A DNA stretch of 64,000 nucleotides from Ktedonobacter racemifer DSM 44963 (GTDB lineage: Bacteria; Chloroflexota; Ktedonobacteria; Ktedonobacterales; Ktedonobacteraceae): contig NZ_ADVG01000005.1 in the NCBI RefSeq assembly GCF_000178855.1, positions 434,001-498,000 on the forward strand. Reading direction: 5' to 3'. This document shows positions 44,891-53,894 of the stretch, piece after piece. The notes beneath the pieces are model-generated. The model was not told the origin of the DNA. It saw only the letters and a list, made by a program, of their open reading frames with translations, and searched no databases. The position numbers and the translations under genes were made by a program. How positions within the stretch are numbered: position 1 is the stretch's first letter; each line of letters begins with the position of its first letter.

Positions 44891-46639
44891 CGCCGCCCCC
44901 GCGTGAGCGTGAGGACCGGGAAAAGCCAGCCTTCTAGAACTTGCGTTCTTCCCGACTCTCTGGTACAATAGACGTGCGAGGATCGATCGCACGTACGAGA
45001 TTGAAGGAGGAGCGGGTGTGCCAAAGAAACGCCAGGGACAACGCAAGAAGAAGGAACGGCAGGAGAAACGGCCTGCCACTCCCACGTTTCTGCTCGAACT
45101 GCCTCTGATGGTCGGTCCAGGACAAGCCGCTCGCCTGCGTGCCCACCTGGAAGCCGCCCGCCAGCTCTACAATGCCATCCTCTCCCAAGGCCAAAAGCGC
45201 CTGCGTCGCATGCGCGCAGCCCCTGCCTGGCACGTGGCTCGTACCATTCCTCGCACCCAGAAAGCCGAACGGTCCGCCGCCTTCTCCGCCTTGCGCAAAA
45301 CCTATGGCTTCACCGAAGCGGCCTTGCATGAAGCGGTCAAACGTCTGCGCGTGGGCTGGATTGCCGAGCATATCGAGGCCGTGCTGGCACAAACGCTGGC
45401 CACTCGCGCCTATCGCGCCCTCAACCGCGTCTGCCTGGGAAAAGCCAAACGGGTGCGTTTTAAGAGCCGAGGACGCGGCTTCTCCAGTCTCGAGAATAAG
45501 CGCAACGATACCAGCCTGCGCTTCGTCCTGCAACTACCCGAGGAGGGAAACGCGGGGTCTCTGCTCTGGAACGGAGATCAGCTGCCCTCCCTCATCGATT
45601 GGAAGGATGAAGTGGTCACCCATGGGCTGAGGCATCGCATCAAGTATGCTCGCCTCATCCAACGTCCTGCCAGCAGCCCCAGAGCGGCGGGCGCTGATCG
45701 CGAGAGGGACCGCTATTTCGTTCAACTGGCCTTGGAAGGCAAACCCCACCGGAAGAAAAAGCACGCCGTAGGCACGGGTATTGTTGGCGGTGACCTTGGC
45801 CCCTCCACCCTGGCTCTCGTTCCTCAGGAAGGGGAGGCGAGTCTGGAGGTGTTCTGCGCGGAACTGGCTCCTGAGGCCTGTGCCATTCGTCGTTTGCAAC
45901 GGCAGATGGAGCGGCAACGAAGGGCGGCTAATCCCGAGCACTACGACGAAAAGGGGCGCATCAAAAAGCAAGGCAAGAAGAAGCTGCGCTGGAAGCAGAG
46001 TAAGCGCTACCAGATCACACGGCGACGAAAGGCGACCAGAGAGCGCAAGCTGGCAGCGCATCGCAAGAGCCTACATGGGCGCAAAGTGCATGAAGTGCAA
46101 AAGCTGGGCACTACCATCATCATCGAAAAGATTTCCTACAAGGCATGGCAGAGGCAGTTTGGCAAGAGTGTGGGACTGCGAGCACCAGGGATGTTTGTTG
46201 AGTTATTAAGACGCACCGTTGCAAGCACGGGCGGCACCCTGGTGGCGCGTCCCCACACGCACGAGTGCATTGAGCCAGTGGTGTCATGGCTGTGGCAAGA
46301 AGCTCAAGAAGCAGCTTTCGCAGCGTTGGCATCACTGTGAGTGTGGCGTGGGTCCTGTCCAACGTGACCTGTATTCGGCCTTTCTGGCTGCCTACCTTGA
46401 TCCAGCAGATCCCATTCCCTCGTGTGCCCGATACCAGGGGTATTGGGAAGGTGCGGAAGCGCGCCTGCGGGCAGCATACGAGTGTCTCACACAACGCGCG
46501 AAAGAGGGGCAGACCTTGCCCCGAAGCTTTGGCATTCCCAGAGCCAGAGCGCGTCTGCCGAAAAGTTCAGGGGAACCACCACTAGAGCCAGCTCTTCTCC
46601 TTGAGGGCGAAGGACGGGAAGCGTGGGCCGAACCCCTGG

Positions 46640-46663
46640 ATACCCCCGTCGCTTTAGCGTGGG
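46640..46663 (+). repeat. tnpB right-end hairpin
   Basis: TACCCCCGTCGCTTTAGCGTGGGGAG: GCTTTAGC core with CCCC/GGGG ends, within the last codons of the frameshifted tnpB. Confidence 0.45.
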
Positions 46664-46677
46664 GAGCTCTCAGCGTC

Positions 46678-46717
46678 CTGCTCTCCAGCAGGCTTGTCAT
46701 CCTTAACTGGAGAGCAG
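46678..46717 (-). terminator. Hairpin after the class II aldolase gene
   Basis: Arms CTGCTCTCCAG (46678-46688) and complement (46707-46717), 13 bases beyond the aldolase stop on the minus strand. Confidence 0.5.
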
Positions 46718-46729
46718 AATACTGAACTA

Positions 46730-47401
46730 CTAGGTCGAACCAAAGCGTTGCATATGTTGACGCTCGTGTTCGAGCGCACCGGAGGGGAAGGGCTGGGCAC
46801 CACCAAGGGAGCGGGCGTCAAGCGTGAGTTGCGCTGCTTCTTCCATAATGATGATGAGCTGTGCTGTCGCAAGCGGATCGCTACTAAAGGCCAGGAGCCC
46901 GTGGTTCGCTAAGAGGACCGCGGGCGTGGTTGGATGCTTCTGTAACTGCTCTACAATGTAGCGAACGGCTTCTGACGATCCACGCGGCGCCCAATCCGCA
47001 ACCGGGATGTCTTCTGTTATTCCCAAACGCAAGAAGGCCTCATAGACACACGGCAGGGGCTGGTGGGCCAGTGCGAAACTTGTGGCCCGTGGCGAGTGCG
47101 TATGAATAACGGCATTGACCTCATTGCGCTCGAGAAAGACGCAGGAGTGCATCCCCACGATTTCGAGTGTGGTGGCATCAATGGTGCCTTCTATCACCTC
47201 TTCGTCGAAGGTCACGACCACCAGTTGCTCTGGGGTCAGGTGCGTCAAGTGACTTACCGATGTCAGCAGCATCAACCCTGGCTCGGGCAATCTCATGCTC
47301 ATATTGCCATGGCCGCTATGCGACATCACGCCTGCCTGATCGAGGCAGTGTGCGGCCTGTACCAGTTGCTCACGTTGCTGGTGATAACTCAATATCATCA
47401 T
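46730..47401 (-). CDS. Class II aldolase/adducin-family protein
   Basis: A 223-aa protein with the fold of L-fuculose-1-phosphate aldolase, ribulose-5-phosphate 4-epimerase and methylthioribulose-1-phosphate dehydratase. SGHGNMSMRLP is the substrate/phosphate region; VNAVIHTHSPRATSFAL holds two metal-binding His; the later HGLLAFSSDP has the third. The catalytic acid is likely the Glu in YEAFLRLG or in MHSCVFLE. The substrate is unknown. The ATG pair at 47401/47398 follows GTGAGGTATT. Stand-alone. Confidence 0.85.
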   Translation of the reverse strand: MMILSYHQQREQLVQAAHCLDQAGVMSHSGHGNMSMRLPEPGLMLLTSVSHLTHLTPEQLVVVTFDEEVIEGTIDATTLEIVGMHSCVFLERNEVNAVIHTHSPRATSFALAHQPLPCVYEAFLRLGITEDIPVADWAPRGSSEAVRYIVEQLQKHPTTPAVLLANHGLLAFSSDPLATAQLIIIMEEAAQLTLDARSLGGAQPFPSGALEHERQHMQRFGST

Positions 47402-47507
47402 AATACCTCACTATTCGAGTTGTGATGGCTACTCAGACTGGATTTGATCTGGTTGACACGCATCTGGTTCATCTGGGGAGTAGTGCATCAGCTATGACCG
47501 TGCGGCT

Positions 47508-47973
47508 AATGTAACCCGATGGGTGGCCTGCTGTACTTGTTCACGTGATTGTACAACAGATTCGTCAGATCATGCCTCGCACGCCTGTAGTGGTCTGTTC
47601 CCAGGAGGAAGAAGAGGCGCACATCGTCAGGATGCTCGATGCTGGGGCCGATGATTATGTCTTCTTTTCCTGTGGCAAACAGGAACTGCATGCCCGCTTA
47701 CACGGGTATGCCAGGCGCTATCGAGCGTCACTGGCCTCCTCGTGTGATGTCTCAAGACAGACTAGCCCTTGCTCAGTGCTGGAAAGCGAGGATCAACAGA
47801 TTCGCTTACGGTGCATAGAGCGATGTGTCGTCGTTCGTGAACAGATGCTGCGTCTGACGCCCATAGAATGTACTTTGCTGATCACCTTCATGCGCGAAGG
47901 GGGGAAAGTGCTCTCTCATCAGTCGTTGCTCCATACCGTCCGGGGAGCAGGATATCATGAGGAAGTGGATTAC
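47508..47973 (+). pseudogene. OmpR-type response regulator fragment, truncated at both ends
   Basis: The frame reads QQIRQIMPRTPVVVCSQEEE, MLDAGADDYVFFSCGKQELHARL, then a winged-helix part with MLRLTPIECTLLITFMREGGKVLSHQSLL and GAGYHEEVDY. It ends where the last recognition elements (usually LRVYIRRLR) should be, because at 47974-47977 the sequence changes to the tnpB-end motif AAACGAGCCAGAAAGCCCCG. The N-terminal half with the phospho-acceptor Asp is also missing. It is cut by the insertion of an element end. Confidence 0.8.
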
Positions 47974-47976
47974 CGG

Positions 47977-48005
47977 AAACGAGCCAGAAAGCCCCGCTCT
48001 TTTAA
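47977..48005 (+). repeat. Solo tnpB-type left-end sequence
   Basis: AAACGAGCCAGAAAGCCCCG, 20 bases identical to 11433-11452, followed by CTCTTTTAAGG. It sits exactly at the break in the response regulator. Confidence 0.6.
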
Positions 48006-48020
48006 GGAAAGGAGTGAGTC

Positions 48021-48982
48021 GTGGACACCATGCCTACGCCTCGACGACAGGATGCGCAAGAACCAGATCAGCAGCTCGCGTTCGACTATTCCCTTCTCGA
48101 TGAGGAGACGCGTCACTTTGTATACCAGAAGACAGTTGAGACACAGGGGTACCTCAAACGAACGGCTGAAGATGTCGTCTGCATTGGGCTCAATCTTCGC
48201 GCCGTCAAAGATCGCCTTCCGCATGGGCACTTTATGGCCTGGGCGAAAAGCGAGCTGGGACTCAGCCGACAAAGCTGCCAGAACTTTATGCGCGTGGCAG
48301 AGCGCTTTGGGGAACGCATCCATAGGTTCGGTGCGATCCCCGTTAGCGCCCTGTATGAGTTGCTCGATGCCCCTGAGAACGTGCTTAAGCAAATTGAAGA
48401 GCAGCAGATCCCGCTCACGCGCCCAGCTGTACGCGCAGCCAAAGAACAGGCTCGTCAGGACACAGTCGTAGAACATTACCTCACGGAGTCATCAGAGCAC
48501 ATGCCAGATGAAGATGAAGCAATGCAACTTCGCCAGCGGATCACATTCCTGGAACAGGAACGCCTGCAACTGAGCTAGGAAGTTGAGTACCACAAGCAAA
48601 AGGAACGCGAGGGGCCCGTTCTGCCAGTACAGGTACAGCAACATATACAGGCGTTAGAGCAACAAGTGAGAGAGTTGAGCATACAACGCGAGGCGCTCTC
48701 ACGGCACCTTGCCAGCGCGACCGCTCAGGCGCGAGAACAGGTGCTTGAGCGCAATGCCTTGAGTCACGAGCAGCAGACCCGCGCGCGTTGGCGAGAGGTC
48801 ACGACGGAATTTTTGCGAGGCGGGGGATGTTACTCTCAAATCTGCCTTCTGCCCTGATGCTTGACACCTTTGAGGCGGAAGATTGGGCCAGGCTGGAACA
48901 GGTAGAACACGTCTTGACACAATTAATGCAGGCAATTGACTGGATCCATCATTACACGTCTCATACAGTTGAGTCCGGCTAA
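48021..48982 (+). pseudogene. DUF3102-like protein gene with amber codon and frameshift
   Basis: A 185-aa frame starts at a GTG (AAAGGAGTGAGTC upstream) and contains LKRTAEDVVCIGLNLRAVKDRL and HFMAWAKSELGLSRQSCQNFMRVAERFG, the pattern of DUF3102 proteins found on phages and plasmids. TAG at 48576-48578 interrupts it; the same frame goes on with a coiled-coil (QALEQQVRELSIQREALSRHL). Near 48830 a one-base change in GGCGGGGGA shifts the frame, after which SNLPSALMLDTFEAEDWARLEQVEHVLTQ ends at 48982. The undamaged gene would encode about 320 aa. It may come from an integrated plasmid or phage. Confidence 0.75.
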
Positions 48983-49017
48983 CAATAGCTCTCAGTTCGT
49001 CAGGAAAAGGAAAAACT

Positions 49018-49062
49018 TGACACTCCCCCGGATAAAATTCAGGGGATTCTTCTTTCATCAAG
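49018..49062 (-). repeat. Solo right-end of a tnpB element
   Basis: On the minus strand GATGAAAGAAGAATCCCCTG ... CCGGGGGAGTGTCAAG, matching the right end at 14373-14416. There is no tnpB attached, so it is a remnant. Confidence 0.6.
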
Positions 49063-49233
49063 GAATGTGCTATAGACGACATGTCTCTTCTCCCGAGAAG
49101 CCCTGAAGCATTTTCATGGCATTTCCATCCCGTTTCCATCCTGTGACCATAGTCACAGACACCTATGATAGACTACAGTAAAAAAGAGAAAGAAGCGAAA
49201 AGCCTTCTCAATCACAGATGAGGGATAAGAGAC

Positions 49234-49965
49234 GTGGACATACTTTTGCCGTTTCTTAACATCGTTGGACCTGATGGACGGCAGTTTCAGATGGACTTGG
49301 AGAAAGACACGGTGACCATTGGACGCTTTGACCAATTCAATGATATTGCCCTTTCCCCAGATCCCCAACAACTGATCACACGCAAAGTGCATTGTACCCT
49401 TGAACATGGCCTGTATGGCTGGTGGATCGTCGATAACGGCAGTGTGAACCGAACCTTTGTGCTTTGTGGTAACGATGTGCAGGTAGTGCAAGGGCGGACG
49501 CTGAGCGAGGGAGAGAGCATTCGTATCCTGGGGAAACTGAGCGAGACGGGCAAACCGGGCTACTGGGAGTTGACCTTTAGTGATCCATTGGGAACACGTC
49601 CTTCGGGTCCACCACTCCAGGTCGCTTATCTGGAATACGATTGGATCCAGGCTCGGCTCTATCGTATCGAGGGTCCCAGGAGGCAGGAGATTCGCGAGTT
49701 ACGGCCTCAGGAGCATAAGCTGATCCGTTACATGGAACAGCGCAACTGGGCCAATGGCAACGTGCCAGTGATGTGCTCCTACGAAGAGCTGCTTGCAGCT
49801 GTGTGGGGCGAGGAAGCGTACCACACGGAGGGGGATGACAATCACCTGATCTGGGAACTGCGCAAGAAACTTGAACCCGATCCCAAAGCGCCGCGCTTTC
49901 TGGAGACGGTACGCGGGCTGGGCTATCGGCTGATCACTGCACCCAGGGCGAAGGAGGAAGCATGA
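49234..49965 (+). CDS. FHA-winged-helix regulator
   Basis: A 243-aa protein from a GTG at 49234 (GAGGGATAAGAGAC upstream). Residues about 15-105 form an FHA domain (VTIGRFDQFNDIAL, RKVHCTLEH, WWIVDNGSVNRTFV), which binds phosphothreonine. Residues about 135-235 form an OmpR-type winged helix (LRPQEHKLIRYMEQ, SYEELLAAVWGEEAYHTEG, RKKLEPDPKAPRFLETVRGLGYRL). No receiver domain. It should read phosphorylation by the neighbouring kinases and act on DNA. Its stop overlaps the next start (ATGA at 49962-49965), so the two are coupled. Confidence 0.88.
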   Translation: MDILLPFLNIVGPDGRQFQMDLEKDTVTIGRFDQFNDIALSPDPQQLITRKVHCTLEHGLYGWWIVDNGSVNRTFVLCGNDVQVVQGRTLSEGESIRILGKLSETGKPGYWELTFSDPLGTRPSGPPLQVAYLEYDWIQARLYRIEGPRRQEIRELRPQEHKLIRYMEQRNWANGNVPVMCSYEELLAAVWGEEAYHTEGDDNHLIWELRKKLEPDPKAPRFLETVRGLGYRLITAPRAKEEA

Positions 49966-52900
49966 ATACACAGAACTGGCTGAGCCGTCTATTACGTCGC
50001 AAGCCTGATCAACAGAGAACCACTCATGCTACCCAATCATCGCTATCAGTACCATTACCCCAGTCTACAGATGAGAGAGACCAAGACTCCACGATGGGCG
50101 TTTCTGAACAGAGGGTTGAGCAAGAGCTACACGCATCTCCAGTGGGTACTCCTCCCGCATCACAAGGCATCCGAGCTGCTGCCTGGCATATCGGAGATAC
50201 ACTACTCGATCAATACGAGGTCATGGGGACCCTGGGCGAAGGAGGGATGGGTACGGTCTATAAGGTCCATCATCGGGGCTGGAACATCGACCTGGCTGTC
50301 AAAAGCCCCAAGCCTGCTCTTTTTGCCAGAGCAGGCGGCAAAGAAAACTTCGTGCGTGAAGCGGAAACCTGGGTAAATCTCCAACTGCATCCCCATATCG
50401 TGAGTTGTTACTACGTGCGCATCATCGATGAGATCCCGCGTATCTTCGCCGAATATGTGGATGGAGGAAGTCTGGCAGACTGGATTGGCAGTCGTCGCCT
50501 CTACGAGGGAGAACAGCAGCAAGCCCTGGAGCGGATGCTTGATGTTGCCATCCAGTTTGCCTGGGGACTGCATGCCGCCCACGAACAGGGGTTGGTGCAT
50601 CAGGATATCAAACCCGCCAATGTGATGATGACCCCGGATGGGGTCGTCAAAGTAACCGATTTCGGTCTGGCGAAGGCACGGGCGATGGCGAGTGAGCAAG
50701 GAAGTGAAGAGGACAATGGTCTGCGAAGTATGTTGGTGAGTTCTCGTGGCATGACCCCGGCCTACTGTTCCCCCGAACAGGCAGCCGGCCAGGCGCTGAG
50801 CCGCAAGACGGATATGTGGAGTTGGGGCGTCTCGCTGCTCGAGATGTGGGTAGGAGAGGTAACATGGCGCAGCGGTGTGCTTGCACGTGAGGTGCTCTCG
50901 AGTTATGAACCGCAGGACACAGCTATTCCTCCAATACCTGCCGAGTTTGTGAAATTGCTGGCACGCTGCTTTGAGTCGCGTCCAGAGGCGCGGCCTGCCA
51001 CGATGTTAGAGGTGGCATCAATACTCCAGGAGATCTATGCCCGCGAGATTGGGCAAGTCTATCCACGAGAAGCGCCGCAAGCAGCCAGCATGCAAGCGGA
51101 CACCCTCAACAACCGCGCGCTGTCACTCTATGACTTAGGCAAAGTCGAGCAGGCTATGCAGGTCTGGGAGCAGGCGCTACATGTTCACCCCCAGCACCTG
51201 GAAACGACGTATAATCGGGGGATAGCGCTCTGGCGACAAGGAGCAATGGCGGATGAGACGCTGATCCATCAGATGGAGATGGCGCAAGCGACCCACCACT
51301 CTCATGGGCAAGCATCCTATTTGCTTGCCCAAGTTCATCTGGAGCAGGGAAAGGTGTACAAAGCGCTTTCTTTGCTCGAAGAGGCCTCAAGCCTGGTGGA
51401 CAGAGAGGGAGAAGTGCTAAAACTTTACAAGTTGGCACAGGAAGAAGTTACCACGAATAACCTCGATTCGCTTCTCTTCCAAGCGGATCAGGAACACAGC
51501 AGCTTTCGGGTGGGGCGCGTAAGTTTGAGCGCTGACGGGCGCATACTTGCCTCTAGCATTCAAAACAGGGATATTATACTCCTGTGGGAGAAAGGAAGTA
51601 CTGGCTACTCCCTGCGCACCTTTACCTTTCAAGGGAATCATGATTGGCCAGGAGAACATGTAAGCCTGAGCGCCGATGGAAGCTTCCTCGCCGCTGGAGG
51701 TAGTGATCAGGCCGTACGGCTGTGGGAGGTGAGCACTGGCCGCTGCCTCCATATCCTTCAAGGCTACACCATGCAGGGCCATACCAAGGCGATAAGTTCT
51801 GTATGCCTCAGTGGTGATGGAAGTTTCCTCGCCTCTAGTAGTTGGGATGAGACCGTACGGCTGTGGGAGGTGAGCACTGGCCGCTGCCTCCACATCCTCC
51901 GAGGGCATACTAACGGGGCGACTTCAGTAAGCCTGAGCGCCGATGGACGTTGGCTCGCTTCCGGGGAAGGGCGGAAGGACGGGACGATACGGCTGTGGGA
52001 GGTGAGTACTGGCTACTGCCTTCACATCTTCCAAGGGCATACTGGTGGGGTGACTTCAGTGAGCCTGAGTACTGATGGGCGTTGGCTGGCCTCCGGTAGC
52101 GAGGATACGACTATACGGCTGTGGGAAGTGAGTACTGGCCGCTGCCTCCGTATCCTCCGAGGGCATATTGGCAGGGTGACTTCAGTGAGCTTGAGTGCCG
52201 ATGGAAACTGGCTGGCCTCTGGAGGGGCGGATAAGACCATACGTCTATGGGAGGTGAGTAGTGGCCGTTGTTTGTGCACGTTTCAGCAGGGAAGTTCGAC
52301 AGACTCAGTAAGCCTGAGCGCCGATGGACGTTGGCTTGCTTCCGGGGAAGGAGGGACGAGAAACGTCTACTTATGGCGATGCCATGACTCTGGTTTCAGG
52401 GGAGCTTTCTCTCCATCACGCATCCACTCCTATGCCACTGTGACACAGACTGAGCAACATGCCATGAGTTTGATAAAACAAGCCGAACAAGCTTATCGAG
52501 AAAACCATTTTGCTGGAGCATTAGGTCTCTTACATCGGCTACGAACATTACCTGGAGGGGAGCGCCACCCTCAGAGCCTGGAGGTGTGGAACAAACTTTC
52601 ACTTGTCTGTTCCCGGCGTAATTTTCGTACGAGCTGGTCAGACAGAGTCATTGCTGAGTCCGAAGAGGCAATTTATTCAGTATATCTGAGCGCGGATGGA
52701 CGCTGGCTGGCCTCTGGGGGTGGGGATAAGACTGTACGTGTGTGGGAGGTAAGTAGTGGTCGTTGCCTCCATATTCTCCAGGGCCATACCAAGGCGATAA
52801 GCTCTGTATGCCTCAGTGGCGATGGAAGCTTCCTCGCCTCTAGTAGTTGGGATAAGACTGTACGTGTGTGGGAAGTGGGTACTGGTCGTTGTCTTCACAC

Positions 52901-53846
52901 CTTTTCGGGATATCCTGATGCGGTAGAGTCAGTGAGTCTGAGCGCGGATGGACGCTGGTTCGCCTCTGCTGTTCGTGATGACAAAATTTGCCGGGTGTGG
53001 GAAGTAAATACAAGGCACTGTCTAGGCATCTTCCAAGGCCATACTGCTAAGGTGGGGGTCGTAAGCTTGAGCGTGGATGGGCGCTGGCTGGCTTCTGGCA
53101 GTTTGGGGTTTGATAGGACAGTGCGTCTGTGGGAGGTAAGCACTGGTCGTTGCGTCCATATCCTCCAAGGTCATACCAATTGGGTAAGTTCTGTAAGTTT
53201 TAGTGCGGATGGGCGCTGGCTGGCTTCTGGCAGTCTGGATAGGACAGTGCGCCTGTGGGAGATAAGCACCGGTCGTTGCGTCCATATTCTCCAGGGTCAT
53301 ACTGACTGTATTGATGCAGTGAACCTGAGCGCGGATGGGCGCTGGCTCATATCAGGCAGCCGGGACACTACCGTTCGTCTGTGGGAGGTGAGCACTGGTC
53401 GTTGTCTCCATATCTTGCGGGGACATACTAGCCAGGTGGAATCAGTGAGCCTGAGCACTGATGGACGCTGGCTGGCCTCTGGCAGTTCGGATGGTACCAT
53501 CCATCTCTGGGAACTCGATTGGGAACTGGAAGCGCACGATCCTGCCGACTGGGACGAAGGTGCTCGCCCCTACCTGGAGAGTTTTTTGACCCTGCATATG
53601 CCCTATGTGACTGAACTCCCGCCAGATCGTAGATCGATTGCGCCGGATATTCAGCCAGCACTTACCCGCCAGGGCAAGCCCATCTGGAATGAGGAAGATT
53701 TCCAGAGACTCATCCGCCAATTACAGTATGTTGGCTATGGTTGGCTGCAACCAGAAGGTGTACGTAGGCAACTTGGGCGCATGGTGCGTGAACTGCAAGA
53801 ACCATCGATATTGTCAAACGAAGAAGACAAAGACAATGATGCGTAG
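49962..53846 (+). CDS. Hanks-type Ser/Thr kinase with two WD40 propellers
   Basis: 1294 aa. Kinase residues about 84-355: glycine loop GEGGMG (92-97), Lys114 in AVKSPK, catalytic loop HQDIKPAN with Asp215 (Gln replaces the usual Arg), DFG at Asp233, and TPAYCSPEQA. Residues about 375-480 form tetratricopeptide-like helices (NNRALSLYDLGKVEQAMQVWEQAL). Then seven WD40 blades (about 515-805), a helical spacer, and seven more (about 900-1186). No transmembrane segment. The blades share very similar DNA. It is the core of the 49-59 kb kinase island. Confidence 0.93.
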   Translation: MNTQNWLSRLLRRKPDQQRTTHATQSSLSVPLPQSTDERDQDSTMGVSEQRVEQELHASPVGTPPASQGIRAAAWHIGDTLLDQYEVMGTLGEGGMGTVYKVHHRGWNIDLAVKSPKPALFARAGGKENFVREAETWVNLQLHPHIVSCYYVRIIDEIPRIFAEYVDGGSLADWIGSRRLYEGEQQQALERMLDVAIQFAWGLHAAHEQGLVHQDIKPANVMMTPDGVVKVTDFGLAKARAMASEQGSEEDNGLRSMLVSSRGMTPAYCSPEQAAGQALSRKTDMWSWGVSLLEMWVGEVTWRSGVLAREVLSSYEPQDTAIPPIPAEFVKLLARCFESRPEARPATMLEVASILQEIYAREIGQVYPREAPQAASMQADTLNNRALSLYDLGKVEQAMQVWEQALHVHPQHLETTYNRGIALWRQGAMADETLIHQMEMAQATHHSHGQASYLLAQVHLEQGKVYKALSLLEEASSLVDREGEVLKLYKLAQEEVTTNNLDSLLFQADQEHSSFRVGRVSLSADGRILASSIQNRDIILLWEKGSTGYSLRTFTFQGNHDWPGEHVSLSADGSFLAAGGSDQAVRLWEVSTGRCLHILQGYTMQGHTKAISSVCLSGDGSFLASSSWDETVRLWEVSTGRCLHILRGHTNGATSVSLSADGRWLASGEGRKDGTIRLWEVSTGYCLHIFQGHTGGVTSVSLSTDGRWLASGSEDTTIRLWEVSTGRCLRILRGHIGRVTSVSLSADGNWLASGGADKTIRLWEVSSGRCLCTFQQGSSTDSVSLSADGRWLASGEGGTRNVYLWRCHDSGFRGAFSPSRIHSYATVTQTEQHAMSLIKQAEQAYRENHFAGALGLLHRLRTLPGGERHPQSLEVWNKLSLVCSRRNFRTSWSDRVIAESEEAIYSVYLSADGRWLASGGGDKTVRVWEVSSGRCLHILQGHTKAISSVCLSGDGSFLASSSWDKTVRVWEVGTGRCLHTFSGYPDAVESVSLSADGRWFASAVRDDKICRVWEVNTRHCLGIFQGHTAKVGVVSLSVDGRWLASGSLGFDRTVRLWEVSTGRCVHILQGHTNWVSSVSFSADGRWLASGSLDRTVRLWEISTGRCVHILQGHTDCIDAVNLSADGRWLISGSRDTTVRLWEVSTGRCLHILRGHTSQVESVSLSTDGRWLASGSSDGTIHLWELDWELEAHDPADWDEGARPYLESFLTLHMPYVTELPPDRRSIAPDIQPALTRQGKPIWNEEDFQRLIRQLQYVGYGWLQPEGVRRQLGRMVRELQEPSILSNEEDKDNDA

Positions 53847-53894
53847 GACAAGAACTTTTCTCACAAGAAAAAAACAAGAAGCGGGAGAGTAACG

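Larger units (their letters stand above)
45018..46725 (+). pseudogene. tnpB: TnpB-like protein gene with a frameshift
   Basis: The first frame (45018-46340) carries a basic N-terminus, RuvC Asp in GGDLGPSTLALV and Glu in TTIIIEKISYKAWQ. The zinc-finger and last RuvC Asp (CHGCGKKLKKQ...CECG, VQRDLYSAFLA) are in the +1-shifted frame to 46725. Removing one base in GGCGCGTCCCC near 46246 joins them. The joined protein would have about 568 aa, longer than common TnpB. The start is a GTG preceded by GAAGGAGGAGCGG. The frameshift separates the catalytic residues, so it is inactive unless the ribosome shifts. Confidence 0.8.

Noticed and set aside
51510..53520. Regular DNA direct repeats that could suggest a CRISPR or satellite array
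   Set aside because: The units of about 120-130 bases are in frame and encode WD40 blades.
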